DNA of 64,000 nt from Styela clava (GCF_964204865.1 NC_135259.1:18300974-18364973); one strand, 5' to 3'; counted from the stretch's first letter, positions 1 to 12,582 are shown. Numbers and translations are program-made. Notes: generated by a model from the letters alone, not told the origin.

Positions 1-488
1 TTTTTATTCGGTTCTACATTTTGATTTGTTTTACTAGAACGAGACCCCGGACACGTAGGGGATAATTGCACACAAATACGTACATGAATATTTGACCATT
101 TTAACTGGTTCAATTCTAGAATATTTATATACATTTTTTTTTCTTTACACTAAATAATTCAGTTGTAATTTCCAAAAGTTTTTATACCATTAAACTATTT
201 TAATTTGGAATATTTTGACACTATAACACTATTTTGATTTCAAAATATTTCTCTTCACAATGTCAAGTGTCGATACCAGTAATACTGCCTAACTCACCAA
301 ATTAGATGGCACCAGACTAATTCTAATGTAGTACAATGCACGCACTTGCACTAATATCTTTCGAAAAGGTAGCGGTGGTCTTGGGTGCTGATAAAAAGTG
401 TAAAAAAATTATTTTCCGTGTGGTTCATGTAGTCACGATAATTCATCGGCATTTTATTAATCCTTGTGTTAGAGTTCATCAAAATATA
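1..488. other. AT-rich non-coding sequence
   Basis: I see no gene, long open frame or repeat with clear ends here. The sequence is AT-rich with short homopolymer runs. Confidence 0.5.
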
Positions 489-702
489 AGGTGTCCATAA
501 AGTGTTAAAGTTTTTCAAAATTGCAAAAGGAATTTATCGATACCATATATAGTTTTAGCACTTGCAGATGTATTAAATGAAGTTAATATACTTGAACAAT
601 TACCGCAATTATCGATTAAAAAAGAAGAAACTTGTTCAGGATATATTGAGAACTGACTTCATAACGAAATTGAAATTGTAAAGGGACTTTATTGACACTC
701 TG
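489..702. mobile_element. mariner-like MITE, 214 bp
   Basis: The left end reads AGGTGTCCATAAAGT and the right end, reverse-complemented, reads CAGAGTGTCAATAAAGT, giving imperfect terminal inverted repeats. Both ends are flanked by TA, the target duplication of Tc1/mariner elements. There is no transposase, so this is non-autonomous. A related single-ended copy lies near 22359. Confidence 0.6.
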
Positions 703-3252
703 TACATTATTTTAATAAGAATATATTTCGAATTACTTGTCTTACAAGTTTCATTTAAATGCTCTGTATTATCTAAACAATCTGAGGTTTGGTATTTTAG
801 AGTATTATGGCGCGTGGTTGATGATTTAAAACGAAAGGTCAGGATCTCGAAAAGTAAATTAAAAATGAATTTCGTGCAATGAGTGTTTGGTAATTTTAAA
901 CAAATACGTTATACCAAATAGATATTTTGAAATCACTTTACAGCTTCACAGTTTTAAGTTCGCTGTAATTTGGGATTGCCAGAAACGTCAAATGATGCAA
1001 AAATCCATCAATTGATATTATTATTACTTTTACTACATTATTTAAAAGACTGCTAAAAATCTTTCCAAAATCAGTGATAAAAACTTGAATAAGATTGCAC
1101 ATGGGAATAAAAAAATTATATATATATAGCATACACTCTCACATTATACTTCATTAAAAAAACGCAAATAATTTAAATTAATTCAAAAAAATTAATACTT
1201 TGGCGGGAAAATCTTGTTAAAGCTGTGAGCCGGGAAGTAAGAATAGCAACACTTATGACGTGACCGGCGCTCAATATAATTCATTACACACATTATTTTA
1301 TTTGCAAATGTTAGAAGAAGCGCTTTTGAAAATTGCCACCAGTGCCTACACAATGCAAACTTGTTTTCATTTTTTGCTAGTACATTTTTGTACAAAAATT
1401 GCCAATCAATGAATTCAGTATACTATTATTTGAGCTAATATCGCTAAGTTTTCTAACTATCTCAGGACAAAATCTCAGAATTACAATCCAGATCTTCAAC
1501 TCACAATTTATTACAGCAAAGATTCATCTAGACATCGTCACTATTAGGTAAAATATTATCAGTACATTGTAAGAGTAGTAAGTAAAACGTTCTAATGCTG
1601 ACATGACCAAACTTGCATTCTTCGTGTTGAAAAAATTAACAAACGCAAAATTTTATATCAAGCAATTGCCGAATTCTTGCGAATACATAAACATAGCATA
1701 TATCTGAAATAATTTCAGTGAAATATACTTATTAGCAAAAGAAAAAAACCCACAAAAACTGATATGGCCTAACTCATTAGTCTCGCCCACTTACAGAAAT
1801 TAAATTTTGTGTATTGGCTAATGGTCGCACCTGTGTGAATGAATCAATGCCAAATATTACAATAATTTTTCTTATTGAAAAACACAGTAGAATTTAATTA
1901 TTTGCATAAACGGGGCTATGATGATTAAATATATCTGTCCCCCATTTTGATACTTTTCCGTTTCAGCTCTCAAATGGTCCGTCATCACTGTAATCGCTTT
2001 CACGTAATTGGTAAACGGTGCGTTATCGCCGCCTAGTGGCGTATAAAATATTACAAACGTGAACAAATTATTTCGCACGAATATAAAATCGATATTTCTG
2101 TAACTGCCCAAATGAAGGAAATCTCTCTAATGAGTTTGTGTTGAGATTTGGTGCAAAATCGCTCGACTGACGCGCGAATTTTAATGTGTAACGTCACAAT
2201 TTTCATAAAATATTGATAGTTACGTCATACGACAATATATGACCTACGGAATTGAGAAAATATTACTATCGATCGAGACACTTAACCCTTTGACACGTCT
2301 TACTGGCTAACACTAATATTTTTGGCTGCGATAAAGACAAGAAAGATTGTCTCCATTAAGCTGTAAGTTGTAAAATTGGCACATAATGATTTTGTTTCGT
2401 TTCAAAACGTCACAAAAGAAGATGAATTTATGGAAGAAAAATTGTTATGACGCAGTAATTGGATTGTCGTTAAACAATTCTGGCGCCATAATCGACCTGG
2501 TTGTACACTAGGGAGAAAATATAATAAAATCGGTCGGCTTGTATCTATACTCGGGTTGTAAATTGAATTACGTGATTTTTTAATATAAGTTACAGACGTA
2601 AATCAGTAAAGTGCGTGACCTGGTTATCAAATAAAAACAAAACCTATAATCATAGCATGCATATATATTTTGTATGCATGATAGGGCTTACTTCTTTAAA
2701 AACAAATTGTTTTAAGCCACCATATATTCTTGAAAAAATAGAACTGAACAACACTGAATTTTTGCATATTTTACAGCGCGAATAACGGTTCCACACGAAA
2801 ATTTCAGAAAACATCTTCACAATAAAAAAGCTGTGGAAATATCATCTTGCTGAAATTACCTATATTTTCAAAAAAACGGTTGATGGTACACTAATATAAT
2901 TTACAGAGTGAGGGTGACGTCACTTCCAACTGGGAAATGAATTCAAGGAAGAAAAAAAAAATTGAGCAAAAATCTGTTGAGGATTTATTCAGTCGAGGAA
3001 TTGCTATCATTCTGTGATATATTTTTAGCTCGCATCTTTTCAATTCTGCACATTTGGCAATTCCTCATTGATAAACCATGCATTTTTAACAATTATGTTT
3101 TGTTTATTATTTGCTTCAGAACACTGTGGGATCGCTTGTCTATCGGCATAGCCTTAGAGTTAGACGATATGTAAGACAGTTATCTCAAATACCTTCTTTC
3201 ATATAACAAATCTCCTACTCAAATGTATAATATTCATTTTCAAGAAATAGTG
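703..3252. other. gene-free AT-rich stretch
   Basis: Only short chance open frames (60-80 codons) without codon bias, splice context or recognisable motifs are present. I see no repeat family here that recurs elsewhere in the window. Confidence 0.45.
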
Positions 3253-3571
3253 CAGTGTTCACCAACCTATTATGGTCCGTGGCCCCTTTCCGGAGGATTT
3301 TAGCACTCATGGCCCCTGTATACCATTCCAGTGGTATTTATAGTGTTAATTGGATTGGTAATTCCATTTGATTACAAATCCCATTATGTTAAGACAATCC
3401 ATGCTCAACGAAGTAAAACACCCTGTGAAATAACCGTTATCAAGCAATGATGGTAGAAAGAACGGGAGTTTTTTGTAGTGGAAATTAAAAACAGTTTTGC
3501 AGAATTTCAACCTTCTTCAAACTGCCATGTGTCCCATTGGGTGGCCAATGATACCCGGTTGGGAACCGCTG
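3253..3571. mobile_element. hAT-type MITE, 319 bp
   Basis: The left end is CAGTGTTCACCAACC and the reverse-complemented right end is CAGCGGTTCCCAACC. The flanks AAATAGTG and ATGTAGTG match at 6 of 8 bases, as expected for an aged 8-bp hAT target duplication. There is no coding capacity. Confidence 0.65.
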
Positions 3572-4197
3572 ATGTAGTGTGAACGTTTTAATAAACACTT
3601 GAATTCATTCTATAACGTTTCTTCGCCTATTCGGGGTTTTCGATGAATTAAATCTCTAAAACTCCAACACAGTCTATCAAAATAAATTATGAATTATCAA
3701 AGACAAATTTGATTTGGGGTTGGTATGATCCCATTATCAAAAATGCGTTCGGGATTCGAGCATGTTGGACCAGTTCTCGGCGATTTAAAGACGCAGTACC
3801 ACATATATGCAAAACATGGAGCCGAAAGAAAAGTAAAGCAAAACACATAATATCAGAATAATATTATTAGTACATTCTTAATAAACGATAATTAAGTCGA
3901 ATTCTGAAGCTGAGCAATATCGACATATTAAAAACACGGTTAAAAATATGGTATCCAGTTGTCTAGTAAATGACCTCCCCTTTTCTAAGGGGATCTATTG
4001 AGCGCTCATTTGGCCTTAAGAAGATTGTTATGCTAGCTACCCAATGTCTTCACTGCTTCTACGATCCTTGAAAACATTACACTCAATTCGACAAATCAAA
4101 GCTATGATAAATGTAGGCTGAATATGGAGAAAATAGACCACACATGCGGGGGATCTTCTCTGTGTTCCAACACACATACAATGATTTTAAGAAAATG
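3572..4197. other. gene-free stretch between two MITEs
   Basis: AT-rich sequence with no supported gene or repeat. Confidence 0.4.
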
Positions 4198-4311
4198 GGC
4201 GCCCCGGAAGTATTCGTATCAAGATGACGCACAACCTGAATAACCCTAAACTGGTACACATACTATGTTCAGGTTGTGCGCCATCTTAAGTACGAATACT
4301 TCGGGAACACC
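4198..4311. mobile_element. short GGCGCTCC-family MITE, 114 bp
   Basis: This is an almost wholly palindromic element. The left arm begins GGCGCCCCGGAAGTATTCG and the right arm, reverse-complemented, begins GGTGTTCCCGAAGTATTCG. The flanks AGAAAATG and AGAAAAAA match 6 of 8, suggesting an 8-bp target duplication. It belongs to the same short subfamily as 20741-20850. Confidence 0.7.
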
Positions 4312-5174
4312 AGAAAAAAATCAATTTTCAGTCAAGTAATATATATTGTATATTTATCTTGACTATTTATGATTGAACATCGCGATAAACTTCAATTGAG
4401 TGAATTTCAAATTTTTTAATGTAAATTGTTTAGATTCAGATCATATCAGTCGCGGGATTTCCAAACGCTATTAATTATAGATCGAAATTCTCGTTTTTGC
4501 CTGTTAAATTCTGCTGTTTTCTTATTCAAGTTTTATTACAAGTGGAAAGGTTCCTAGAACGAAGATTATTTTTGATCATGAGGGTCTCTTATTTATATTT
4601 CGTGCTGTGATTCGTCGGTTGTGGAGAATCAAAATGGAATCTATTTAAATCATGAACTTTGATATCAATATTAGGTAGAAATGAATTATTTTAGCACGAT
4701 GGATTATATAAAAAAACACACTGCAGGCAGTTTCACAAATACAAGTCTATCATATTCTTTCATTCAATAAATTCTACCATTTTTTCAATTTCATCGCAAC
4801 AACCAAGGCTCTTTACACCGATTTGAAAAAGAAGAATTATGTGAAGCACTCTTTGTTGGCTTATAGTGGACATATGGCCCCAATAACTGTTCAAATGGGG
4901 GCTGGGGATACAGTGCTGCAATATAGATAGACTGCAACGTTTAGACTCAGTTTACTAAAAACTCAGACACAGATAACCATTGCGAACTATCCGAATGCAC
5001 CCAGATTACTTCTCTTGTTTTTGTATAATTTAAATTGTCCCAATTTTAAACCGAGTCCCAATGCTGTACATATCAAAAATAAGAATCGTTTAAACAAACC
5101 TTGTCTCATTTCTGATCCATCTTATTTTTTGGTGCCTTTTCTATGAAAAGGTTATTGTCCAGTACTGGCATGTG
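4312..5174. other. gene-free AT-rich stretch
   Basis: No supported gene, RNA or repeat is visible. Confidence 0.4.
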
Positions 5175-5410
5175 GGCACTCGCGAAGTATGTGAACCAAG
5201 ATGGCGGACACCGGAACGAAGTATGTGTACTAGGTTAGGGTTAGGCCATAATTTCAGGTACAAACACTACGGGAGTCACTTGGCTAGGCCTCGAACTCAT
5301 AAGAGAACTAAGATAACGAAAATTGGAATAAAATTCTGGCCTAACCCTAACCTGGTACACATATTACGATCCGGTGTCAGCCATATTGGTTCACATACTT
5401 CGGGGGTACT
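5175..5410. mobile_element. long GGCGCTCC-family MITE, 236 bp
   Basis: Arms of about 75 bp are inverted copies of each other. Each holds the motif AACCAAGATGGCGGACACCG or a close variant and an inner block TTAGGGTTAGGCCATAATTT. The flanks GGCATGTG and GGTCTGTG match 6 of 8. A chance open frame crosses the element, but it is not a gene. Confidence 0.75.
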
Positions 5411-5470
5411 GGTCTGTGAGGCTATGGTCGTGATCTCACGCTGTGTATAATTGTTTGCATATCTTAGGAT

Positions 5471-5733
5471 AGTCGCGGTGGCGAAGTGTTAAAGCGTTAG
5501 ACTTAACTATACGGTGGCATCGTCGGTTAAAATCTTGGTTAAACTCCCATGCCCGCCACAGCACACAGGGCAAATTGAAGAGTCAATGCCGATCCGGAAA
5601 GATTCCGATTTCTCCAAAAAAAGTATCTCGTTACAGTGGCTGACTGTGTAGATTAGAACCTTGTTCGAAGCGGAGGGTGATAAATTAAATACGTCATAGG
5701 AAACGTATCTTTCTTAAGCATATTTTGAAGTTA
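5471..5733 (+). mobile_element. tRNA-derived SINE
   Basis: The 5' part (about 5471-5545) resembles a Leu/Ser-class tRNA. It has an A-box-like TGGCGAAGTGTT at 5479 and a degraded B box GGTTAAAATC at 5525. An unrelated body follows (5546-5733). The 3' part from 5614 recurs at 6940-7412, confirming that this is an interspersed unit. The tRNA part could not fold as a working tRNA. Confidence 0.6.
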
Positions 5734-6072
5734 AAAAATGAACCTCCCAGGCCTAGCTTAATATACTGTGACTACTTGGGAATTATTCTGAGCATATCAC
5801 TGGTAAGCAATGCATTGTTTAAATACAGCCTCGGTTTTCAATACATACTTAGTGGAAGAATTTCAGTTAAACGTTGGTTGAGCAATCCGCGCCCATATAT
5901 CTCGGTTAAATTTAAGCTTATTTATTTCAAATGTATCTTTTAATACATATTGAACAGATACGAAATAGTGATCCCCAATTTCCCATAAGCAATCTACAAC
6001 AGGAATCAGCTAAATAGTGTTGGAAAATTGGGAAGATCACATATATCTTACTCCTCAGGCTAACATGAATCT
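5734..6072. other. gene-free stretch
   Basis: Nothing beyond chance short open frames is visible. Confidence 0.4.
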
Positions 6073-6080
6073 GTCTAAAT

Positions 6081-6567
6081 CAGGGGTGGGCAACTTCTCT
6101 AGTCGGCGGGCCAGATGTGAAAAAATAAAGCCCTCGGCGGGCCAGATTATTACCAAAAATACTTCGGTATCCAATCTTTGTTAAATGCTTGACACTCTCT
6201 GTCAACTTTACGTTTCTTGGGATATTTCATGGTAAATAAAACTTATTATAAAATCTAATTTCTAAAATCTTTTTATATTTAGATTTCAAATATAACTGAC
6301 ACCAGTAGTGGGGAATGTTTACAACGCTCTCTGCTCTTACCTTATATAGTTTGTTTAACAACTGTGCTAACGCAATTGTTTGTTCACTAAGGCAATTGTT
6401 TATTTCACCAGCTCGCACTGACAGTGCGGTGAGAGTAGAGCGATCGGCAACTTTCATGAATGATGCATCGGACCACATTACAGAGTGTGGTTGGATACAG
6501 TCAGCGGGCCGGTCAAAATCTCGTCGCGGGTCGGACCCGGCCCGCGGCCGTATCTTGCCCACCTCTG
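6081..6567. mobile_element. hAT-type MITE (CAGGGGTGGGCAA family), 487 bp
   Basis: It starts CAGGGGTGGGCAACTT and ends TTGCCCACCTCTG. The subterminal GGCGGGCCAGAT and CCCGCGGCCG blocks are typical of this widespread hAT family. The flanks GTCTAAAT and GTACAAAT match 6 of 8. Open frames of about 90-130 codons on both strands lie within it and show no transposase motif. Confidence 0.75.
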
Positions 6568-6939
6568 GTACAAATGATGCGTAAGATTTAATCGAAAACT
6601 GAGGTAACGCACCCAAAAATTTAACTTAATTTTTAGAGTTTAAAATAAAAGATCAATCAACACTCCTTCGCACGCGAATATCATCTATTGATAGATACAA
6701 AAACAAAGAAAAATACCTACGAAATTGTTCGCCAGCATACGTATGTATAAGAGAACAGCATGAAAGGTTAAAAATAAAATTCTTCCATTCAATTACCAAT
6801 TTGGAAGCGCGATTACTGTCAAATTAATTTCTAGGGAGGTTATTTGGAAAACAGATGAAGATTTTTAAAACATGCCTGTTAGCTATTCCGAACACAATAA
6901 CTTTATACTGAATAAGGAACGAATAGGATATCATATATC
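6568..6939. other. gene-free stretch
   Basis: AT-rich, with no supported feature. Confidence 0.4.
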
Positions 6940-7412
6940 AAAAAAGCATCTCCTTACAGTGGCTGACTGTGTCGAACCTTGTTCGGAGCAATGCACTATG
7001 TAGAACAGGGGTGGGCAACTTCTCTAGTCGGCGGGCCAGATGTGGGAAAACGGAGTTCTCGGCGGGCCGGATTATAACATGAATAGTATTCAATATCTTA
7101 ATCACATATTTATTCGCTAATGCAAGAAAGAAAATTTTTAAATCGCATTTAAAGTGAAATTTAAACTACAAAAAAATAGAGACCAAAATATACATAATGA
7201 ATTCATCATAATGTACTAAAAGTGTAATATTGTAATATCACAATGTACTGATGTACAGTCAGCGGGCCGGTGAAAATCTCGTCGCGGGCCGAAACCGGCC
7301 CGCGGGCCGTATGTTGCCCACCCCTGATGTAGAACCTTGTTCCGAGCAAAGGGCGATAAATTAAATACTTCTTGGAAACGTATCTCCCTTTATCGTGCTT
7401 GATTCTGAAGTT
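6940..7412 (+). mobile_element. SINE 3' fragment interrupted by a hAT MITE
   Basis: The segments 6940-7005 and 7335-7412 align with the 3' part of the SINE at 5614-5733 (shared blocks CTTACAGTGGCTGACTGTG and GATAAATTAAATAC). They are separated by the MITE at 7006-7326. The tRNA-like head is missing. Confidence 0.65.
7006..7326. mobile_element. hAT-type MITE, 321 bp, perfect 8-bp target duplication
   Basis: It begins CAGGGGTGGGCAACTTCTC and ends TTGCCCACCCCTG. Identical ATGTAGAA sits at 6998-7005 and 7327-7334, the 8-bp duplication expected of hAT elements. It belongs to the same family as 6081-6567 and appears younger. Confidence 0.9.
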
Positions 7413-8400
7413 GAACAGCCCTACTCAAGCGAGTCTCAATCATAATATTTTGGTGATTCATTTGCTTCTTGTAAGATGCCCGTTCATTTCGAGTGTGGGA
7501 ATAATTAACTAGGAGGAAGCCTTGACGGACCAGCGTCTTAGTAAATAATCTTACCATATGAACATATGAACAGTAAAAAACAATTATTTGCCAAATCCGG
7601 ATGTTTGTTTCCGGATAACCGGAAGATGCCAATATATAATATTGTGCTTGAAAAAATATTTGTCCGACTTTCTCTCGCCGTTTGCAAAGTCAAATGAGTT
7701 GCATCATTAAATGATTTTTATTATGATAAAAATTTACTACGTCTTGAAATCTCTCTTTCAAGGGAATTGATTCATATTTACTATAAACAAAAACTTATAT
7801 ATCAAAACCAGGATTCCGAAATATCGATTAATATGTAAGCAGGAACTGCAATACGCCGAATACCGGGAGTGATAACAATCTTTTTTTTTTCATACGTGCG
7901 CAAATACTACTTGATAGTTTTGATAAAATATGAATTTACCGTGACAAAAGTTGATATTCATTACAATACATTAAATCTCAGACAGATGGGGCGATTACCT
8001 TGTTATGATTCATCCCATACCAGACTAAACAGCAAAAAGCAATGGTTTACCATATAATTTGCGTCCACTGGGAATTCATCGTTTAATTGAAACAATTGCA
8101 TGACCTTATCCCAATCACGAATGAGGTCCAACGGGTTGCCCGGACTTTTTGGACTAGGTTAGAACCAGCTCAGAATTTGAGTCCTGCAATCCTCTCACAC
8201 ATAATTATCCCCGCGAGAGATTCAAACCTGCAAACCTACCCTAAACATCATATTCTATCCATATTCTAATTTTTAATTATAGACGGTCGAACAGTTTCAC
8301 TGCATTCGCTTGTCTCACTACAGTTCTAAATAGCATTGGTAGTGCCTTTGGTACCTCTGTTTGTGACCGGTGGTGTGTAAATCTGAAATACTTCAACTAC
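7413..8400. other. gene-free stretch
   Basis: Only chance open frames of 60-80 codons are present. Confidence 0.4.
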
Positions 8401-8408
8401 AAATTTTT

Positions 8409-8643
8409 GTGGCTCCCGAAGTATGCGAACCAAGATGGCGGACATCGGAATGTAATATGTGTACTAGGTTAGGGTTAGGCCATAATTTTAGGTATAAATA
8501 CTACGGGAGGCTCTTGGCTAGTCTTCGAACTGATAATAAGACTAAAATAAGAAAAATTGGAAAAAATTATCTCCTAACCCTAACCTGTTACCCATGTTAC
8601 GTTCCGATGTCCGCCATCTTGGTTCGCATACTTCGGGAGCACC
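8409..8643. mobile_element. long GGCGCTCC-family MITE, 235 bp
   Basis: Long inverted arms, left GTGGCTCCCGAAGTATGCG and right (reverse complement) GGTGCTCCCGAAGTATGCG, enclose a short AT-rich centre. A perfect 8-bp repeat AAATTTTT flanks it (8401-8408 and 8644-8651). The arms carry the AACCAAGATGGCGGACATCG motif. Confidence 0.85.
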
Positions 8644-8651
8644 AAATTTTT

Positions 8652-10618
8652 TTACAACACCAGTTCCCGACTTGACCAAACGTTGATTACAAAAGCTTCC
8701 TGCTATGTCGGTTGCAAAATTTGACTCCGGTTTTTTTACGTCCAAAATTTCTATTTTGACTTCACAATATGAATTTAGCAGATTCACCTTCAAACAACGT
8801 TGTGATATTACTTTTTTTTCAATTCAAACTCACGTTAGTTGATATTTGTTAGAGTTTTTTGACCATATTATTGGGAATAGCCAGGAAAGGGCAAATTCAT
8901 TTAGGGGCATTTTCAAAAAGGGCGCATCTCGAAAGCCATAAAAGTGCACTTCGCTAATTTTTAAAAACAGCAAACTCAATCAATTACTACATCACGTTCT
9001 GATTTCTTTCCTGATCTTCAAAACAGACTCTTAATGCAGGAATATAAATCATCTTCAGTTAAGATTTACAATAACTATATTTTGACAACCAAGATTTTAA
9101 ATACATACTTAATTTCACTTTAGCAATATTCTATGCGTAAATCAAAGTAGTCATAACATTTTATTATATTGATGTATAAACTAATTGCCAATGAATAATT
9201 TAAGAAAAGATTTTCCAACGCCGCTTTAAGCAAGACTGCTCTGTTAACATTTCTCAATATCAGATAACATTGTTCGTCATACAAAATCATGGTAGGTAAG
9301 ATGGAAATTTTGATTTGATTCTTGAAAAATTCTTGGTGGGTGGTGATTTAGATAAAACATATTACTGTCTTTTCTTTATTCAAAGAGTGAAATAGATTTT
9401 AATTAATGTTTGATAAAATATGGATATGATGTCACGTCTTCTTATTAGCCCGGAATCTATAGGCAGGACATAGTGATAAAAATCTGAAACGCGTCATTTC
9501 CAGGCTCTACTGTCAACTTCAACTATAAACAAAACACAGTTTTAAAATCAGCTTCTTATTGTTAGATTCATTGATTCAGCAGATACGACGGTTGATTTAA
9601 ATTAAAATGAAATCCAATTATTTAGGATTTTAGAATGTGTTTGATTAGTTCGTGTTTCATGTGCGAGACTGTTCCGTTAAAATTTGTCAACATCAGACAA
9701 CATTGTCGTTATACAAAATAACTGTCGGATACAGATCGGTTAACGGAATTTCTGGTCAGATTCTTTGAATTTTCCTGATAGACGATATATATCTAGCATA
9801 AAATACTAAAATAGATTACTGAATTGAAGCGCGAAAATAGATGGTAAATTAATGTTTGATAATCATGGCAATCCACTCAAGAATGGTATTTTAGCCCGGT
9901 ATCGCAATTATCCGTTTTTTCCATAAACTTCTTCTATTATAAGAATAGGATTATCATATTTATTATGGCAGGATAAACCAAAACCAGAAAATGCCTAATT
10001 GTATGACCACCAGTCGATTTCTTGGGAATGGTTAACTATGCACTCACTGATGGACGCTCCCCCAATGGCTGAGGCAAACGTAACTGAGGAGCGTTTACAG
10101 AAGCGCCCCAGTGAAACAAAACGACCTCTCAAATAACACCGAAATGAACCGAATAATGAGAGGCATCCACCGACTTGCAGATGGAAGGTTTTTAACGGTT
10201 TTCTATTTTTGTCTCATATTTCAAAGATTTATGTGGCTTGAAATACTTTCACAAAAAGTAAATGAATATCAAGAATCTTTGATATTCATCTTTATCGAAA
10301 ATGGAATGGCTTTTCCTATATAAATATTTACATACTGGGTAGCAAGAGAAATAAACGACATGTCGATATTATCAGGTTCTGTTATCAAAGGAATGTAAGC
10401 ATGATTGAGAACAAGAAATAATAATAAAGAATCAAAAGTAATTTGGAGTGCATAAAACAGACCATAAAATACGAAGGCTATAGACAGGCAGCTTCTTGAA
10501 TCAATGCTAAACTAGGAAAAAACAACTCAATTGTTCACGTTTCATGAGCGCCACCTCGAGGAAGATCAAAACACTTCAACGAGCGATCTAGGAGAAAGTT
10601 GTAAAAATATCAAACAAC
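8652..10618. other. gene-free AT-rich stretch
   Basis: No gene or RNA is supported. The block AACATTGTTCGTCATACAAAA near 9268 recurs, diverged, near 9697 as AACATTGTCGTTATACAAAA. This suggests an old duplication of unknown type. Confidence 0.4.
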
Positions 10619-10854
10619 GGTACTCCAGAAGTATGTGCACCAAGATGGCGGACACCGAAACGTCGTATGTGTACCAGGTTAGGGTTAGGCCATAATTTCA
10701 GGTACAAATACTACGGCAGTCACTTGACTAGTCACCGAAATCGTAATAGAATTAAAATAAGGAAAATTGAAATAAAATTATGGCCTATCCCTAACCTGGT
10801 GCGCATACTACCTTCCGGTGTCCGCTATCTTGGTGCACATACTTCTGGAGCGCC
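10619..10854. mobile_element. long GGCGCTCC-family MITE, 236 bp
   Basis: The left arm is GGTACTCCAGAAGTATGTG and the right arm reversed is GGCGCTCCAGAAGTATGTG, with internal TTAGGGTTAGGCCATAAT and its inverse. The flanks CAAACAAC and CTTACCAC match 5 of 8, so the target duplication is eroded. Confidence 0.75.
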
Positions 10855-11170
10855 CTTACCACTACGTACAAAATTTCATTTTTAAGGTATATTTAAAATA
10901 TCTCTATATATAAAAGGTTTAATGAAAGTAAGGTTAATTCGCATTTTGCGTTCAACATCCGGTTATTTTTCTATGTCAAATAAATTTCAGTCTGTTGATA
11001 TTTTGACTTTGTACTTTATTTCTTTTATTAATCTTTAATATGGGATATTACACATAATAATTTTAATTAAAGGTAACTATATGATATTGTATTTCGGGAA
11101 AATTTAGTACTCAATGCGCTCTTTGCAAAAAGAATTTCCTGGGCGTGGCCCTTGCAAACAAAACAAAAAA
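10855..11170. other. gene-free stretch
   Basis: AT-rich, with no supported feature. Confidence 0.4.
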
Positions 11171-11530
11171 CTTGGCCTAACTCTGTTTTAGGAAAATGTG
11201 AGAATGAAAATGCTTATTGAGGAATCTCTCGGAGAAACTATACGAATTGATTCGATTTGATGGAAGCTCAATGCACTGTTGATATGATTTCAGTGCAATT
11301 AACATAATAAAACAACTGAAAAAAATCATTAAAGAAAAGATGATTAAAAAAACAAACATAATTTGCCCACCCTGGTTTAGAACACGGTGAGAATGAAAAT
11401 AGGAAATCTTTCGGAAGGACAATATAAATTAATTCAATTTATAGAATCTCTATGTACTGTTGACATAATTTCAGTACAATTAGCATAATAAAACAATTGA
11501 AATATCTCATTAGTATAGGAAATAATTTAG
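11171..11530. repeat. diverged tandem duplication, period 189 bp
   Basis: The block GAGAATGAAAAT near 11200 recurs 189 bp later near 11389. Further matches follow in the same order, including CACTGTTGATATGATTTCAG against TACTGTTGACATAATTTCAG. There are two units and no coding potential. Confidence 0.65.
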
Positions 11531-11584
11531 TGACCGGAACCAATGAGCAAGTCAAAAAGCTGATCAATGCAATGAGAAATCTTA

Positions 11585-11750
11585 ACGCCAGATATTAAGT
11601 ATACGATAAAATAGACTGAGTATTCAGTTGTTATTGTTAATCGTTTGGCTCAAACATGGTTTGCAAAACGCCAGAATTTCGTGTACGATATAATAGACTG
11701 CGTATTCAGTTGTTATTGTTAATCGTTTGGCTCAAACATGGTTTGCAATA
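11585..11750. repeat. tandem duplication, period 83 bp
   Basis: Units 11585-11667 and 11668-11750 share a near-identical core containing TATTCAGTTGTTATTGTTAA and CTCAAACATGGTTTGCAA. The high identity suggests a recent duplication. Confidence 0.85.
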
Positions 11751-12059
11751 GTCCTAAATGCGACGGAAACAGACGGCATCAATGATCGAAGCCATGGGGT
11801 ATAGGCAGGGTTGCCATATCGTGCTTATTTCTAAGATTTGTGCTTATTTTTAAGAAAATTGCTTATTTTTGAGTTGCGTGCTTATTTTGTCTTAGAAATG
11901 ACTCGTTCTTGTTTTGCGTACAAAGCACGAGTTCTGTTTCGAATATGAAAAAGAATTTGCTGATAACTATTACTATTGCGACATCGAGAAATGGGGAAAT
12001 CAGTAATCAGTGCCCACATAATAGGCATTGCGGGGCACCAAAATAAGAAGATTTTAGAT
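11751..12059. other. gene-free stretch with TGCTTATTT repeats
   Basis: At 11816-11895 the word TGCTTATTT or a variant recurs at irregular intervals. Nothing else is supported. Confidence 0.35.
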
Positions 12060-12582
12060 CAGGGATCGGCCACCTGTGGGCCATATCCGGCCCGCGGACA
12101 AAAATAATCCGGCCTGCAATACTTCACTGAAACTGGAACCTACGGATCGTTATTATGCTGTTCTTGTTCTTCATTAATAATTCTTTTCCCCATCGTTATC
12201 AAATAATCGCTTTTGTTTCCAATTACTGAACCAAAATGAAATTTTCTGTGCGGGGAACTAGGATTAGTGAAAGGCTACCCATTTAGAAAATGTTTTAATT
12301 TTGGTTTTATTTAGTGTTTCACCTGATGTCGAAAAGGTATCAAGCGTAATGCAACACATAGTGTTACACTAAATGTTATTTGTAAATATTTTGCGTAGTA
12401 AGACGACATGAGTCCACGAGTTGCTCGCTAATTAAAGTCAAGAACTTCAATTTCTAATCTGTATAAATATTGTGGTTCATCAGCCACCCGTTCAGTTTTT
12501 AACTTTCTCAAAGAAATATGTGCGGCCCGCCAAGATTTGTAACACTTGATTTTGGCCCGCGAGTGACAAAAAGTGGCCCCTG
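12060..12582. mobile_element. hAT-type MITE, 523 bp
   Basis: It begins CAGGGATCGGCCACCTGTGG and ends with GTGGCCCCTG. GGCCCGCGGAC and the inverse-type GGCCCGCGAGTG are subterminal. The flanks TTTTAGAT and CTTTAGAG match 6 of 8. No transposase is recognisable. Confidence 0.7.

Noticed and set aside
6227-6616. 129-codon minus-strand open frame and its 89-codon antisense partner
   Set aside because: Most of both frames lies inside a hAT-type MITE, and they have no transposase motif.
4198-10854. TTAGGGTTAGG words as interstitial telomere sequence
   Set aside because: They are single units at a fixed place in a MITE family, not tandem telomere repeats.
5172-10885. Open frames of 70-101 codons around AACCAAGATGGCGG
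   Set aside because: They lie within palindromic MITE arms and recur only because the MITE does.
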